A stretch of 64,000 bases of DNA from Amanita rubescens (lineage: Eukaryota; Basidiomycota; Agaricomycetes; Agaricales; Amanitaceae): contig WION01000010.1 in assembly GCA_015039365.1 (NCBI GenBank), positions 620,001 to 684,000 of the forward strand, given 5' to 3'. Position numbers and translations under genes: made by a program. Below the pieces are notes generated by a model that was given only the letters and a program-made list of their open reading frames with translations, was not told the DNA's origin and made no database searches. Below, piece by piece: positions 20,478 to 32,827 of this stretch. The stretch's first letter is position 1. The number at the start of each line of letters is the position of its first letter.

Positions 20478-22446
20478 ATGCGGTTCAGCGCGCCAAGGTC
20501 GCCATCTCCATCACCAGAAAGAGGGTAAGTTAACTCACAATCATAAAGTCTTTCCTAAACATTGCACCAATTTAGAAGATTTTCAGGTCGATCGTCTTAC
20601 GGACTCTACCCAGAGTCAGAGTCAGAGTCGGATGGGAGGTCGTCAGAGTTCGATTTTTCCGATTCAGAATCCGTGAGCTCAGAGTTAGGAGACCGCTATG
20701 TACGTCTCTCCGACCTGAAAATCACGCGACCAGAACAGTCAGTTGAATAGTCAGCCTCTCTCGTCGTCCTGATTTCTCATTCTTAGTAGGAAATCTTCAC
20801 GTTGCTCACGAACTGCCTCTGAGATGCGGTACATAGAGGATACCATTGCAGCAATACGTCTTAGGACACGCCACCGGGATCCATACGAGGAGTGGGAGCA
20901 ACATACGCGTAAAGATGCCTTTGTACGTCCTTGAATCGGCACTATTGCTTTTAAGTTTGCTAACAAACTATGTTCCATGCCAGCGCACAGCGAAAAGATC
21001 GTTAACAGAATCGCAAAACCGGTGTCAAAATGAATTGGCCAAGGCGCGCGCTGTTGATCTTGAGCGGCTGTCTGATCTCCATGCGCAACAAATGGCTGAG
21101 GTACAGGGTTATTTGAATGCGTTGGGACAACAGCAGCAGAAGGAAGAACAAAGACTGCGGGATGGTTGGAAGGCTCGCGATCACTTGCTCCAGCAGCGGA
21201 TAGAGTCGGTTATTAAGGTAGAGGAGGAAAAGGCAATCAAGAAGATTGAAGAAGAACGAAGATTGAAGCAAGAGGCGGAGGTGAAGCGACGTCTCGAGGA
21301 AGAGACTAAGCGAATGGAGGAGGAGAAAAGGCAAAAGGAGGAGGAAGAGGCACGTAAACAAAAAGAGGAGAAGCAGAGGAAGGAAGCAGAGGAGAAACAC
21401 CGGTTAGAAAGCCAGAAAGCAGAACAAGAGCAAAGGCAGAAACTAGGGCTCTCGATTGCTGATGAAGACTGGTCCCATTCTCGTCAGTTGCTCCACGTAA
21501 GTAAAGACGCTCATGCAGGTAACATAGTCTCATGCCCCTCTTGCAAGATAGCGATTGAAGCATGACGTCATGAAGAAAGTCAAGGCAGACAAGGAGCTCA
21601 AGAAACAGTGGGGCGAGTTACGCCGGCAAATAACACCCAAGATTGGCCAGCTCACTAATGACGACAAATCGATCTCACTCATCGTATGTTTTCATTATAA
21701 TGTCTCTACATCCTGCAAACTACATTGGAATTCAGAGTGAACAACTGACAAGTATATGCAAACTACCCTTGACGTCCCCTCGCAATAGACTTCTCCATAT
21801 TGCAATCTTGTCATCATTAGCCAAGGCTATCTTGAAGCAAGCTGAAACTGAAGTCACCGCTGAACCCCGGACCGCCGATCCCCTCGCCAAAGTAACGGTC
21901 CGTCTGCTTTCCGTTATTCAAGAGTTTGGAGAGATTCTTCACGCACGGCTGGTACAACGTGTGGGTGGCTTGGCCATTCCCCTTGTTGTGCCAGCAACCG
22001 ACTTTGATGGGCGACCGTGGACGAATGAGCAAGAGTTGCGAAAAGTGATGGGGTACCGGAGGGGTGCAACGGGTGAAGGTCTTGAAACGACATCGGAATA
22101 CTGCACACGGATTTCTGGGATAATGCGTGTGTACTTCCATGTGCTTAAGCTTCGCCCGAGTAAGGGCCCTCTCCATAGGATGTTCCAGGCACCGAGATAC
22201 TGGATATGGTTTGCGAGAATGTTGGGTGGACAGTATCGACCGCTTCTTGGAACTCCGGGGTCGGCCTTTTTGATTCACAGTGAGTCCGGACTGCATATGT
22301 ACTGATATGAAGCTAACGAGGCAACAGCCGGACTAGACGTTATGGGCGCCTATGCGAAAGATATCTGGGGCATACAGTGGATCAAGATGTTGGCCCTCAT
22401 CTATCAAGGAGTTACCGAGGGTCTTCCTACAGGGATCCAACGATGA
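20478..22446 (+). CDS. GLE1: mRNA export factor GLE1
   Basis: Nuclear-pore-associated activator of the DEAD-box ATPase Dbp5, with inositol hexakisphosphate, in mRNA export. Exons 20478-20524, 20576-20737, 20787-20922, 20984-21496, 21552-21683, 21736-22279 and 22328-22446 give 550 residues with all phases consistent. The N-terminus is Ser/Glu-rich, the middle is a long charged coiled coil (KKIEEERRLKQEAEVKRRLE), and the C-terminal GLE1 domain shows the RRQITPKIGQLTND, LSSLAKAILKQAETEVTAE, LVQRVGGLAIPLVVP, RISGIMRVYFHVL and WGIQWIKMLALIYQGVTEG blocks. Each junction falls in conserved sequence. No defect was seen. Confidence 0.95.
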
Positions 22447-22759
22447 GAAGCTACTGATTGGTGGCCAGAGCCCCGAGGGCAGATCAGCTCGTATGAGGGT
22501 ACTTCTCGTAGTGGAAAGAGTCATGAAGGCTACGATGGCAACTATGACTGTCAAACTTGAACCTCCTAGGTTATTTTCATAGAACACGCTGGTGACTGGT
22601 ACACTTGCAATTCATTCGTTCTACATCTCTATGACTACATTTGACTTTAATGACTATCATGGCAGGGTTATAGCAGTGGGTTTAGGGGCGTATTCATCGC
22701 GACACACATATATACGTAGATACCAATGCAATTTATTGGATTGTTTGATAGTAGTAGTG

Positions 22760-24513
22760 TTACAAGTCTTGCAAAAATTTGCTAACCACGCTCCACCATT
22801 TCTCCGGCTGATCAATCATGGGGAGATGCCCCGCCCGCTCTATTTCAGCGTATTGAATGGCACCTCTACGGACATTTGCCCATCTTTCCGCCAAGCCTCT
22901 GAGACCTTGACCAACTTTACCCCCTCCATCTAGCGCACCCGCGAGGAGCAAAACCTTCGGTGCATCTGGGGTATTAAAGGCAGAGCCGAGAATCCCCTTT
23001 TCAAGGTCGGACTCGGATAGCAAATCGTACTCTGCTAGCGCCTGTGCACCGGCGGCGAACCCCCGCGGAGGGGTACGTTTGATAAGGTTGGACACCCACT
23101 CTGCACGTTCCGGACGAGGTGTGTCGGATGGCGATGGTAAAGTCAGAGGAGATCCAGCGGGGAACCACCGCGGGATGGTGACAGTCGCAAGACGAGACAT
23201 GCCAAGGTGCGTGGCAAATTCTTCATCCAACGCCATGGACGAAAAAGAAGAGTCGTCCAAAGAGATGTTGGTGCCGTATGCCAAGCTAGTGCGTTCCTCC
23301 CATGCCGTTTTGTTGCCTGCTGGCGTGCGTGGCGAGGTATCGCAAGCGATGATGGATTTGGTTGTTGGTAGCGGAGATGGGAGAGACGAAGAAGGGAAAA
23401 AGGCGGGGAGTGCAGAAAATGCGAGGGCAGCTGCGCCTCCTTGGGAAACGCCGATGATAGAATGGATAGGGGAGCCAATCTCAAGAATGTGGATGAGGTG
23501 AGCAATGTCATAAGCCAGGGAGGGTATAGTGGTTTGGCGTGCGGACGTGGAGGCGGGAGGTAGAGTGGATTGACCGTGTCCGCGTTGAGAGTGGGCTAGT
23601 ACGTTGTACCCACTTTGTAGAAAGTACGGAACGACATAGTTCCACATGGTCAGGTCGGTCAGCAGCGAGTTGGCCAAAAACGATCCATGGAGCGGTAGGT
23701 GATACGACGATGGTCGTTGCATGAATTTGGTGCGAGTCGGGCATGGCTATAAGGTAGCTGCACAAGTTGCGGTATCAGCAAGGGTAATAGAAACATAAAA
23801 TGGAGCTGATTGCCTCTTTGCGTTCGACTCCCCACTGAAACGGGTTCGTCTGAGAGTCCCGCTACGTCGGTCGAGATGAGAAAACGAGAGACCATGTTGT
23901 AGGTCGCCACCACGGTCGAGGCCTCGACGAACAGATCTTGAACACGATCCGTCTGCGCGGTCTCATCTTCATTGGGATTCATCTTGGCGACGTGTTCCCT
24001 CAATTCATGCATGAGATCATCCGTAATCGCTTTGGGGACATGTACGTCCCTCGTGCTGGAATCTGCGAATCGCAGCGCGGCCGTTTGGAAAACGGTCAAC
24101 ACCCCCTTTACGGACGGCAATGGAACCGATGTGTCTCTGATGGTATAAAGTTGCGCAGTGGTCAGCCCTTCTGCCCGACCCACGATTTCATGCGCGATCC
24201 ATTCGAATGCGGCACCATTAATAGCCGCAACGCGTAGGATCTACGCCACGGCAGAGTCGATAATCTATCTGTCAACAAGTATTGCACACACCATTAATTC
24301 CCTGACGTCTCCTGGAAGTGCCCCCTTGTTTCTGACCGCGCCTAAGAGCCCGTTCCAACCCTCGGCGACGGAAGGTACGTGTAGCAAAACGACGTCGAGT
24401 GGAGTCAATCCTCTTTCGCCTCTTCGACGGCGTATGGCATCTGCGACTGATGACTGGCCTGGTAGAGGGTGCCTTCCTGGGACGAGACGAGAAGATTTTC
24501 CTGTCAAACTCAT
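22760..24513 (-). CDS. Carboxymuconolactone decarboxylase / enol-lactonase-like fusion, one apparent frameshift
   Basis: The N-terminal part is a carboxymuconolactone-decarboxylase/AhpD-like domain: exon 24513-24292 ends LPGDVRELM, a 51-nt intron follows, and exon 2 starts ILRVAAINGAAFEWIAHE, the family core; it ends FLISTDVAGLSDEPV near 23840. After another intron comes an alpha/beta hydrolase with NSLLTDLTMWNYVVPYF, nucleophile elbow GVSQGG and C-terminal AGHLPMIDQPEKW, as in 3-oxoadipate enol-lactonases. The order matches bacterial PcaL fusions of beta-ketoadipate metabolism; the fungal substrate is not known. Between SPTAPWIVF and ANSLLTDL there is one extra base (about 23675), so this copy is frameshifted or misread. 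It converges with GLE1 and diverges from a membrane-protein gene 125 nt away. Confidence 0.75.
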
Positions 24514-24637
24514 TTGTGATCCATACGGTCCAAGCGGTACAGTATAAATGTCGGAACAAAGTTTCTCCCGCATCCCGGCCACGTGATATCGTGGCACACA
24601 TAAATGGAGTGGCACGGCATGGACGTGGCAAGGCGCA

Positions 24638-25590
24638 ATGTCGTATCTGCTCTTTTCAAAAGTCTTGGGCACATTTTCAGATTCGCTCACGTTCATTTCA
24701 AAAACCAAGGTTCATTCAAGATGGTTCCCCTACGCTCTTGCACCCACGTTACATGCTGCCCGTATATCTGCTGTCTATCAGCATAACGCGCGCAAAGCCG
24801 GGTACGAAAAGAAATTGTCCTGGCCGACGTATCTGGCTGGTTATCTTATCATGGTGAGCCTCTGCGCCTCATACTGTCACCGTGCTGAGCGTCTACGTTT
24901 AGTGTTGGGGTGGCTCCGTCCTTTCACACCTCTTTCTGGGTCTGCCATCACCCACATTTTACTCCATCCACCTCTACATTAATTACATCGCCCCTCATCT
25001 CCTCTTCACACTCATCTTCACTCTCTACCCCGACCTGCTCAATCCGCGCCTCCTCGACACCTTCCTATTCCCACTGGACGCTCTCCTCCGAACCAACACG
25101 ATAACAGCCACGATCGGCCTCCTCTCCAACTCTGGTGTGAATCCCGTCTACGCAAGCTCACCATTGGCACATATGTTACTGGGCGCGATAGCCTCGGCTG
25201 GAGGTGGGTTGAGCGCTGCAACACTCAAGACTTGGACGCCGGAATGGAGTTTGGGTACCCCTCCGGTGTTGAAGGAGGGCGCAGGTATTTGGGGAACTGT
25301 GGATGTGTGGGGAGGAGCGTTGGTCGGTAAGTCATCTTTATTTCTCCTTGTATACACATCGCTGATTACGTTTAATAGCCCTTGTTTATGGTATTGTAAC
25401 ATCGCACCATGCCTACTCAGGTTTCGCCGACACGCTCGGGTTCGCACCAGGCACGATAGTGTTCAGTCCATTAGGCGCAAAGGCGTTGGGTGCTGTACTT
25501 TTGACTGTCCTATTTGGATTGCGCGTTTTCTTTCTTCATTGGATTGGCCAGGGCACAAAAAGTGGACCGAAGAAAGTAAAAACACGATAA
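24638..25590 (+). CDS. Polytopic membrane protein, TRIC-like
   Basis: Exons 24638-24853, 24903-25326 and 25379-25590 give 283 residues with intact phases. About six or seven hydrophobic segments are visible, including TYLAGYLIMCWGGSVLSHLF, IAPHLLFTLIFTLYP and LGAVLLTVLFGLRVFFLHWI, and a basic C-terminus (KSGPKKVKTR). The pattern CWGGSVLSHLFLG followed by a lipid-facing Tyr/Pro segment and a late GxxHHAY region recalls TRIC-type intracellular cation channels, but I cannot verify this by eye. Clear alternatives are a conserved fungal membrane protein of unknown role. No signal peptide beyond the first hydrophobic segment. Confidence 0.75.
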
Positions 25591-25649
25591 GTAACTGTGT
25601 ATATTTACATCTAGACGTTGGAATACCCGATGGAATTTATGGAATGTAT

Positions 25650-25888
25650 GTATTATATTTTATCCTTGGCAGGCATTAAAGAGAGCCTCTCCACTTGTCC
25701 CTAATATTTGGTTGAAATTTGTAAACTTAATCAGCACCCACACATTCAATAACCGGAAGGGTGACGCACAGTTGAAAAAGTCGTTTATAGGAATCACATC
25801 TAGCGTGCCGAGTGGGAGTGAAGTAACAATCGGCTGACCGCTCAATATTGACCAGCACTACTGTACAGCTCAAAGACAACTTAAGATT
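25650..25888 (-). pseudogene. 3'-terminal fragment of histidine acid phosphatase gene
   Basis: About 240 nt closely matching the last exons of the phosphatase pseudogene at 29853-31440, same orientation, about 4.2 kb away. On the minus strand it reads SGQPIVTSLPLGTLDVIPIN and ends QILGTSGEALFNACQG. The acceptor before the last exon is lost (TTTACAAAT where the partner has GTGTACAGAT). It is a truncated duplicate and not a gene. Confidence 0.85.
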
Positions 25889-26861
25889 GTAGCCATGGGT
25901 AGGAGAGGGACTTCTTCGTCAGTGCCTCAGTCATGGCAGACGAAGCCTCGGACCGAAGTTATTTTTGACAAGGCTTATTATAGAACTCCTCTTAAAATAC
26001 CAAAGTATACGCTCCAACTCTCGTCATCTCCATATCAGTATATTCTCCTATGGAACACGTCTTTCACAGGCGCTCTACTCCCCTCGCCGTCAACATTGGC
26101 ACTTTCTTCCAACAAGCTTCCCAGAATCGCTATCAGCCTATCAGTGTAGGATTAAGAAGCCGCCGAAAGCGAATGTCGTTTTTTGCTGGCACGAAAACAT
26201 GCTCCTGAAAACCAAGTTCGTCACTTCCCATGGGAACGTCATGCACACCGTGCTGCGCCGGTGTCCCATGACTATCTGCTTGTCACAGTGGTATCTGAGC
26301 GAAATTTTGGGGGACGAACACTCGATCTACTCGGTGCACAAGGAATGCCAGCACGGCTGCGCATGTGACAAAAAGGGGGGAATTGGGGCATCTCTACTTC
26401 TGACTGAGCCCTGGCGCATGTGAAGAAAAGAATCACGTCAGGCGATAATAAGGGGTACTATTTGTCGATGCCGACATGCACGGCGTTTTCGATGATTCTC
26501 TCAGACTGCAAGCAACGAAGATGGGGCTTACAAACTTGGATTATGGATTCCAAAATATAACTTTTCACCACAAACAATCTCAGGCTTATCCGCTTGCCTC
26601 TATTATCGCTTGCCAAAGTCCGCGAGTGCTTCTAAGAATTTGACACCGCCAACGGAGATTCATCTTTACAGCCAGTACAATCATCTCGACTTCTTGCTGT
26701 ACTTGCATAGCGTATATGGCGGTGGTGCGTCTTTGAAGGCTTGCACTGTTGCTTATCGCCCGTGCTTATTAGTATATTGGACAGAGTCTGTTGAGAGTTA
26801 CTGCAGAGTCATGTACGACACTCACCTTGTCAACTAGGCTGAGGATCTTTTACCGCAGTTC
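25889..26861. other. Intergenic, no confident gene
   Basis: About 970 nt between the phosphatase fragment and the FAD oxidase. Open, protein-like stretches occur on the plus strand at 26180-26370 (HDYLLVTVVSERNFGGRTLD), but I could not assign or join them. The missing first exon(s) of the FAD oxidase probably lie in 26540-26860. Confidence 0.35.
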
Positions 26862-29179
26862 ATACAAGAAATAGAGACATATAATCTCACGAATGGGTCA
26901 ATCCGTATCTATGCTCGTGGTATGTATTGGCTTTCTCCCAAAGACATATAATCACCATCGTCACTGACAGGAACACCGGGGTATGACACTTCGGTATATC
27001 ACCACTTCGCGAACGGTATAAAGGAAGTCACACCCTACGTCTTGGAACCAGGTTCTGAGCGTGACTTAAACGTGCTTGTAAGCGATTTTGGATTCTCGTA
27101 CTCATGGATCTATTTAACCTTTTTCAGATGTACCTTCTTGCATTGAGGAAAATTGCATTCGCAGTACGTAGCCCCCTTTTATTCATCACATCTCAACTAT
27201 CCATCTGACGAGTCCCACAGGTCAAGAGCGGGGGTCATATCTCAATTCCGAAGATTTATCCTCCCATCGGGGTCCTCATTTCTATGAAACAATTTAACCA
27301 AATCGCATATAATAAGGACACAAAGACTCTCGATGTTGGGGCGGGTCTCACCTGGAGCGACATCTACAAATTTCTCGATACTCCGGAGTATCGTAAGCTG
27401 GGTGTAGTTGGTGGAGACCCTTTGGTCGGAGTCTCGGGATGGCTCTTGGGTGGCGGTTATTCCCTCCTGACTAATAAGCATGGATTGGGCATGGACAACG
27501 TTGTCGGGTTTCAGGTCCTTCTGCCGAGTGCCACGACCCAGCTCCAAGTTCTGCCAAGCGATGGGACCGTCTGCAACGTCAGCCCTGGAGAGAATCCCGA
27601 CCTTTTTAAGGCACTTAAGGTATGACCCTCCTACCACTATAATATGACCTTGCTTATCATATTTTTCTTGACTTTTAAGGGAGGAGGGCATAACTTCGGG
27701 ATCGTCACACGTTTCACTCTGCAGACTTACATGGGTGATGCAAGGGTCAATTTCCGTGTCGCTTTAGTTGACTGAGGACTCTCACTGATTGATAGTTAAT
27801 TTAGCGTGAACCTCTCTTTTCCCAACAATTCGATGAAAGTATGAGCAGCCACATTAAGGCCGCTCTAGTCATGTTCATCCAGAGTGGAGCACCGCCAGAG
27901 GCAGTAGCTCTCGCAGCATTTCGACATGATTTTCAGAACTCCGAATTAAAGGTATGGACTTGAGTTAAATTTTCCTAGTTTGAACATTTGTTTATCTGCA
28001 ATAGTCATATATAGGAGTTACGTGCTGGTATTATGGTGACTTAAACGTTCAAGGGGGCAGAGACTTGGTTCCGTTTTTCTTCGGTGATGAAGGCCGCCAA
28101 TCCATGTCTCTTCCCGATATCTACGAAGCATTCGCTCTTAGACACTTACCGGTTTCGCTGGAGACACTACAAAGGTCCGATAGGTACAAGGTTCCCCAAT
28201 TCTTGAGTGGACAGAATACATGCCTTATCATATTCGCGTACAGAGATTCCGAATTCGTTGTCTTCGATCCTACAGATGAAATACAGAGGTGCGTTCTCCC
28301 AATCTTCCATCTTCCGGATAAACAAAATAAGTGCTGAATGGCTTGACTCATAGAGATGTGTTCAAGGATGGGGACATAATTGAGAGGTATATATAATCTC
28401 CCGGCTTAGCAGCAGGAGTGCTTATTATCTTTGGTTTATAGAAAAATCTTGGCATCACTGACAAACGAAATCGATCGGTACATTTTCACAATCCTGTGTT
28501 GGTGAGCGGGTGCTCATTGCCTTGAATCACAGAAATTCGTTCATGCTGTTCAAGGCCGGAAAAAAGACATTGGTAATGGAGCGGTGCGTTACCATAACCT
28601 TCGAGGTTAACATTATCGGGATATCTTCCCAGTGATCCCGCCATCCGAGGGAGAATGGCGTCTATCATGGTGACAGATTTCACCCTTAAGCTCATAGACG
28701 AGGCAGAGATACAAGCAAAGGTAGGGCAAACCATCTAATTTTCAAAAGTTTTCGCGTTTGAAATCAACTCATCTCAATAGAAATTGGCGGATATGATGCC
28801 GGGCCACAATGGGAGACGAGTCAGCTTCGAAATATGGCCATTCCATAAGGATTCCTTCAATGGTATTACCCCGGGGGACTCTGCCTGGCCACATGAAGAA
28901 GGGAAGGTTTCTGGCCCTTTGATTGGATGGTTTGAATGGTCAGGGAAGAAAAACGATGACTTTTGGCTCACAGAAATTAAGAAGGCTTTGGAGAAGTTAC
29001 ACGAGGTCGCTCTGGAGGAGGGATGCACCACCAATGGCCTTCCGATCTACCTCAACATCACACTCGAAAATACTTCGGCCAAAGACATTTATGGCGTCAA
29101 TTATGACGAATTAAAAGTCATTCGAGACAAGTATGATCCGAAGAATGTAATGGGGCTGGCGGCAGGCTTTATAATTTGA
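26862..29179 (+). CDS. FAD-linked (BBE-like) oxidoreductase, exon model partial
   Basis: A probably secreted oxidase of the berberine-bridge/FAD_binding_4 family. Firm exons: up to 26919, 26971-27077, 27128-27163, 27221-27619, from 27680, and the last one 28781-29179. The FAD domain shows FAVKSGGH (His usually bound to FAD), ISMKQFNQIAYNKDTKTLDV, GVVGGDPLVGVSGWLLGGGY, NVVGFQVLLP and GGGHNFGIVTRFTL. The C-terminus has the BBE signature (NYDELKVIRDKYDPKNVMGL). Exons between 27745 and 28740 (TLKLIDEAEIQAK and neighbours) could not be joined with certainty, and the start and signal peptide were not found. It lies between the phosphatase 3' fragment and the phosphatase pseudogene. It may be functional, but this cannot be shown. 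Confidence 0.75.
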
Positions 29180-29852
29180 CACTCTGCTCTGACTATAGTC
29201 TTAGATAGATGTTCGTGCTGCGGTTCAAACACCGCTGCTTTCTCCGTGCACAAGCAAAGCAATTATCATCCTGAGACCTACTACGACATTCCTGAGCCTG
29301 AGGTAATCATTCTTCTTCTTAAGGCCAACATTTTCCGGCGACGATGTCACTGACATACTACATTCGAAGCCGATAGAAAAGCAAAAAACAAATGAAGGTA
29401 TGCCACCACAGAGTGCGACCGGCATCCTCTTCGCTGTATATATGCTTTGCCTAAGGTCGATCTAAGCAGTACTTGAGCATCTGCATGTGCTATTGCCGCA
29501 GACCTCTGTATACGACTCCCGCTTGAATAATTACCTCAATTCTTTCATACTTACTATCCGAATAACGAGCGAATACGATTCCAAGGATATTGATGAACAC
29601 CCAACGCATAGTAAGCATTAGACAGTTGTCAATGGTGTTTTCAATTAAGAAGGATAACGCGTCGTAAGAGCCACCTCGCCGTGTCTACTCGCCAAGGGAC
29701 GTAGTGCATAAATAGGAATTATGATGGTTGACATCACAAAGGAGGGGAGGATCGGATTAAAGTACCTGGTTGAAGTAATGTCAAAGCCTGCCTTGATACA
29801 TGATGCACGTTGCGGGCTTTGCGGCACTCGTGTCGCCTACGTGAATTATGTT
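29180..29852. other. Convergent intergenic region
   Basis: About 670 nt between the FAD oxidase stop and the 3' end of the phosphatase pseudogene. No gene, RNA or repeat recognised. Confidence 0.4.
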
Positions 29853-30096
29853 TTATCCTTGGCAGGCATTAAACAGCGCATCTCCACTTGTTCCTAATAT
29901 TTGGTTAATATCTGTACACTTAATCAGCACCCATGCAGTCAATAACCGGGAGGGTAACGCACAGTTGAAAAAGTCATTTATGGGAATCATGTCTAGTTTG
30001 CCGAGTGGAAGCGAAGTAACAATCGGTTGACCACTCCATAGAACACGAATATAATATTGGCCAGCGCTACTGTACAGTTCAAAGACAACCTCAGAG
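29848..30096. repeat. Direct repeat, source copy (partner 25650-25888)
   Basis: The terminal exons of the phosphatase locus; the same about 240-nt block occurs at 25650-25888. The two blocks flank the FAD oxidase like direct repeats, but the match to phosphatase exons explains them. Confidence 0.8.
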
Positions 30097-31440
30097 CCCC
30101 TGTCTCAAAAATCAGCAAAGCGTACAAGCCAGGTAGAATCAAGCCTTACATTCCCGGCCACACCATCTCTGCGATTTGCAGCATCCCGAGAAGAGGGGCG
30201 ATCGAACCATCATGCGCAATGTTGTGAACGTACACGAGCTCGCTTGAGCCATTCATCTTGTTCTCTAGTCGGCTCTGCAGTTCTCGCACCCAGGCACCAT
30301 AATGTAGAGCGGAATATGCGGTAGATTCGGGCGCATCGCGGAACATGTATGAGTATTCCCAATTGCCGATCCGGTATACAGTATCTGCCTGCTCGCGGGT
30401 AACACACAAACTCGTGTCATTCAGCGCTACATGGAAGCTTCTTGCCGTGACACTCTTTAGCGCTCAGGTTATCGTAATAGCTGTGAGCGAAAATCAATCA
30501 TCATCTCTTTCAAGATATGCGGAACGTACTGATCAAAACTGGTATGCCACCCTGCATTGTCCGGATTTTGAATTCCTGACACATTGTCCAACGCAGCGTA
30601 TAATTTTTGTGCTTCCGCAAGGTGATTAGTCCAGTTGACAGCATTAGGTCCACCAGCCGAGGTGTAGCTGTTAATCAGCGAGTCTGCGACTGGACACGGG
30701 ATACGAAGGCTCGAAGTGAATCGATCGACGATGGCTGGGTGTAGACAATATGCGAACAAGGGAAAGAGAATTTGTCGTATGGAAATAAACCACGTAGGAG
30801 AGTCGTAGCCACTTGTGAAGTTATGACGTTGTTCGTCACCCCTGGGACAAGTCATGTTAACTGATATTAAAACGAACAGTGGATTGCTACGCACGAATCC
30901 GGACTTTGGAAGGCTCAAACGATGAATCAATTCCGAGACGAGAAAAGTACACCTCACGGAGGTCTTGTCCATGTACGAATGCATCATCGAGTCCTTCAAC
31001 AGTTAGTTGCGGGAACTGACACGTGCTCCCGCTGAACCCGGGTCCGACGCTGGTAGTCCAAGGATTTTGAGCATCGGTATAGGCTTGTATCTCTGCACCT
31101 GAAATGACGTCTTCGTTGGGGATGATGGCCCCGAATACGGGACCTGAATGGTCGCAACTCCATCCAATGTCTTCGACAAAGAATGTATTGGACGAGTATG
31201 GAGTACGTTTGTGATGACGTTGAATAACTTCAACGTATTCCAAGGTATAATTGTCTGGTGGTGTTCTGGTTCCGTTCGAGTGCAACGCTCGTTAGTACAT
31301 AACTGTATACTCACATGTATTCCAATTGCCTTACGTGAGGCATGTTGCACCAATTATATTTGGCATATTCATTGTCGGACGAGTTGTATATTCCTGGTGC
31401 ACCAAATCCATCCAAAGCAAACGTCCAGTTGTTGATCGGA
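29853..31440 (-). pseudogene. Histidine acid phosphatase (branch 2), decayed
   Basis: The catalytic N-terminal motif is QRHHKRTPYSSNTFF near 31200 and the proton-donor motif is AHDGSIAPLLG near 30200; the C-terminus ends QILGTSGDALFNACQG at 29855. These are phytase-like secreted phosphatases with a broad or unknown substrate. Three single extra bases break conserved blocks: near 30713 (before EPSY in IDSLEPSYPCP), near 30697 (before CPVADSL) and near 30422 (between PCSA and NDTSLCVT). Upstream of the first recognised exon (INNWTFALDGFGAPGIYNSS) an in-frame stop occurs before any ATG, and no signal peptide was found. Introns with good GT-AG ends remain, for example after GWHTSFD. Either a young pseudogene or a gene spoiled by insertion errors. 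Confidence 0.8.
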
Positions 31441-31554
31441 GAGTTGTATGGCGGGATAGTGGATTATGGACATGACTGACGTAATTCATGACGGTCTAGA
31501 CCTTTTCTAGAACGCCTCGTCTTATCGCTCTTCATATCTTTCCAACCCACTACC

Positions 31555-32127
31555 ATGACTGTTAGCAAGAAATCCCGCCCAACTTATATCCTCCTCACTA
31601 TCGAGGAACAGTTCTCACTTTCCTTCGCTCTCTTCAATCTCAACTTGGGCTCTCTCGCCCGAGATATACGCCTGTTATCCGTCACCTCCGGGGCACAGGG
31701 CAAACCTGGCTTCCATGCGGGACGAGCATCCGCAGGTACAGTCGCGTCTACTGCTTGATATATGCGCGTCTACACCAATATATGCGTAGACGTTATGTTC
31801 CTTCAACTTGCCCGCCTCATCCTACCCATGTCTGAATGCATTCGGCGCGTTGACACAGTCGTGGAACGGCTCGATAGAGAACTAGAGACGTTCCATCACG
31901 CATTTGACATGATACAACAACGTTTCGATAGACTTCACGGGATGATGGATAGACTTCTGGATGTAATGAATATGATGACATCGCGAAATGCACCGAGTCC
32001 GGAGGAGAAAAGAGATACATCCGAGACTTCTGTCAAAGTGTGTGCCTGCGGTCGACCGATTCAGAGTGGAAGTGGTTGCCAGAACGCCGACGATTCTGAT
32101 GCGAAAAAGGTACCCATGAGAATATAG
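31555..32127 (+). CDS. Small hypothetical protein with helical region
   Basis: Not recognised. Exons 31555-31735 and 31859-32127 join in phase 1 across a 123-nt intron to 149 residues. The N-terminus contains TYILLTIEEQFSLSFALFNL. The second exon reads RLDRELETFHHAFDMIQQRF then MMDRLLDVMNMM, a likely amphipathic helix or coiled coil, followed by a polar tail with CACGRP. No signal peptide. Its start is about 115 nt from the 5' limit of the phosphatase pseudogene on the other strand. Confidence 0.55.
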
Positions 32128-32827
32128 CCTCGAGTCGTCCACTGAACCTATACCGTCTAGACCGACCCTGAGGATCCGGAATCTCAGCACCACCCGTAAC
32201 GCATAACATGCAACATGTATGATTATCTTTCAGTCATGTGAGTTGCTGACGCCAACGAATTAACCCCAAGAGACCACCAAAGAAAAAAAATGAAGGGACA
32301 AGTCAGCACTTGTAACATGTATACGGTATATACGCGCAATCGGCTGCAATGCACTATATTGATGATTTTCCAGCGCAACACATTCTTTTTTGGCACTCCC
32401 AGCACCTATATCCTGTCTCATCACTATTCTGTAGAACACCTCCCTTTGTTGTACAATAACTTTCTCTCCGTCCCACCGCGGGCAAAATGCAACGTGCGCG
32501 TTTTAAGTTTAGGCTCTGCGCTATCAACGCTGCACTCCTCGTAAGTATATCTGGGATGCTCCCGATATATTTTGTACAGCTCTGCTGGCAACTACCCAAC
32601 GAAGATACGGTGACGTATCTGCTTCTATTTGCAATTAGACCAACCCCCCAAAAGCCTATTTACCCCGAAGAGCACCTATAATCCTCTCCCGATATAGCTC
32701 ATCGTTGAATATCAAGAATCCGGTATCTACATTGCGCAGGAGAACATCTTTTATAGACTACACGTCCGTGTTGAATGTTAAACATTGATAGCACGTCGAT
32801 GCCCGTAGTGGAACACCCAGTAACTAA
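32128..32827. other. Intergenic, one possible two-exon mini-gene
   Basis: About 700 nt. ATG 32487 opens QRARFKFRLCAINAALL, which could splice at GTAAGT (32540) to an ACC after TTAG near 32639 and read about 67 residues (second part rich in Arg/Ser). There is no similarity to support it. Otherwise nothing recognised. Confidence 0.3.

Noticed and set aside
25650..30096. Direct repeats around the FAD oxidase read as LTRs of a retroelement
   Set aside because: Both repeats encode the terminal exons of the phosphatase, lack TG..CA ends, and no gag or pol sequence lies between them.
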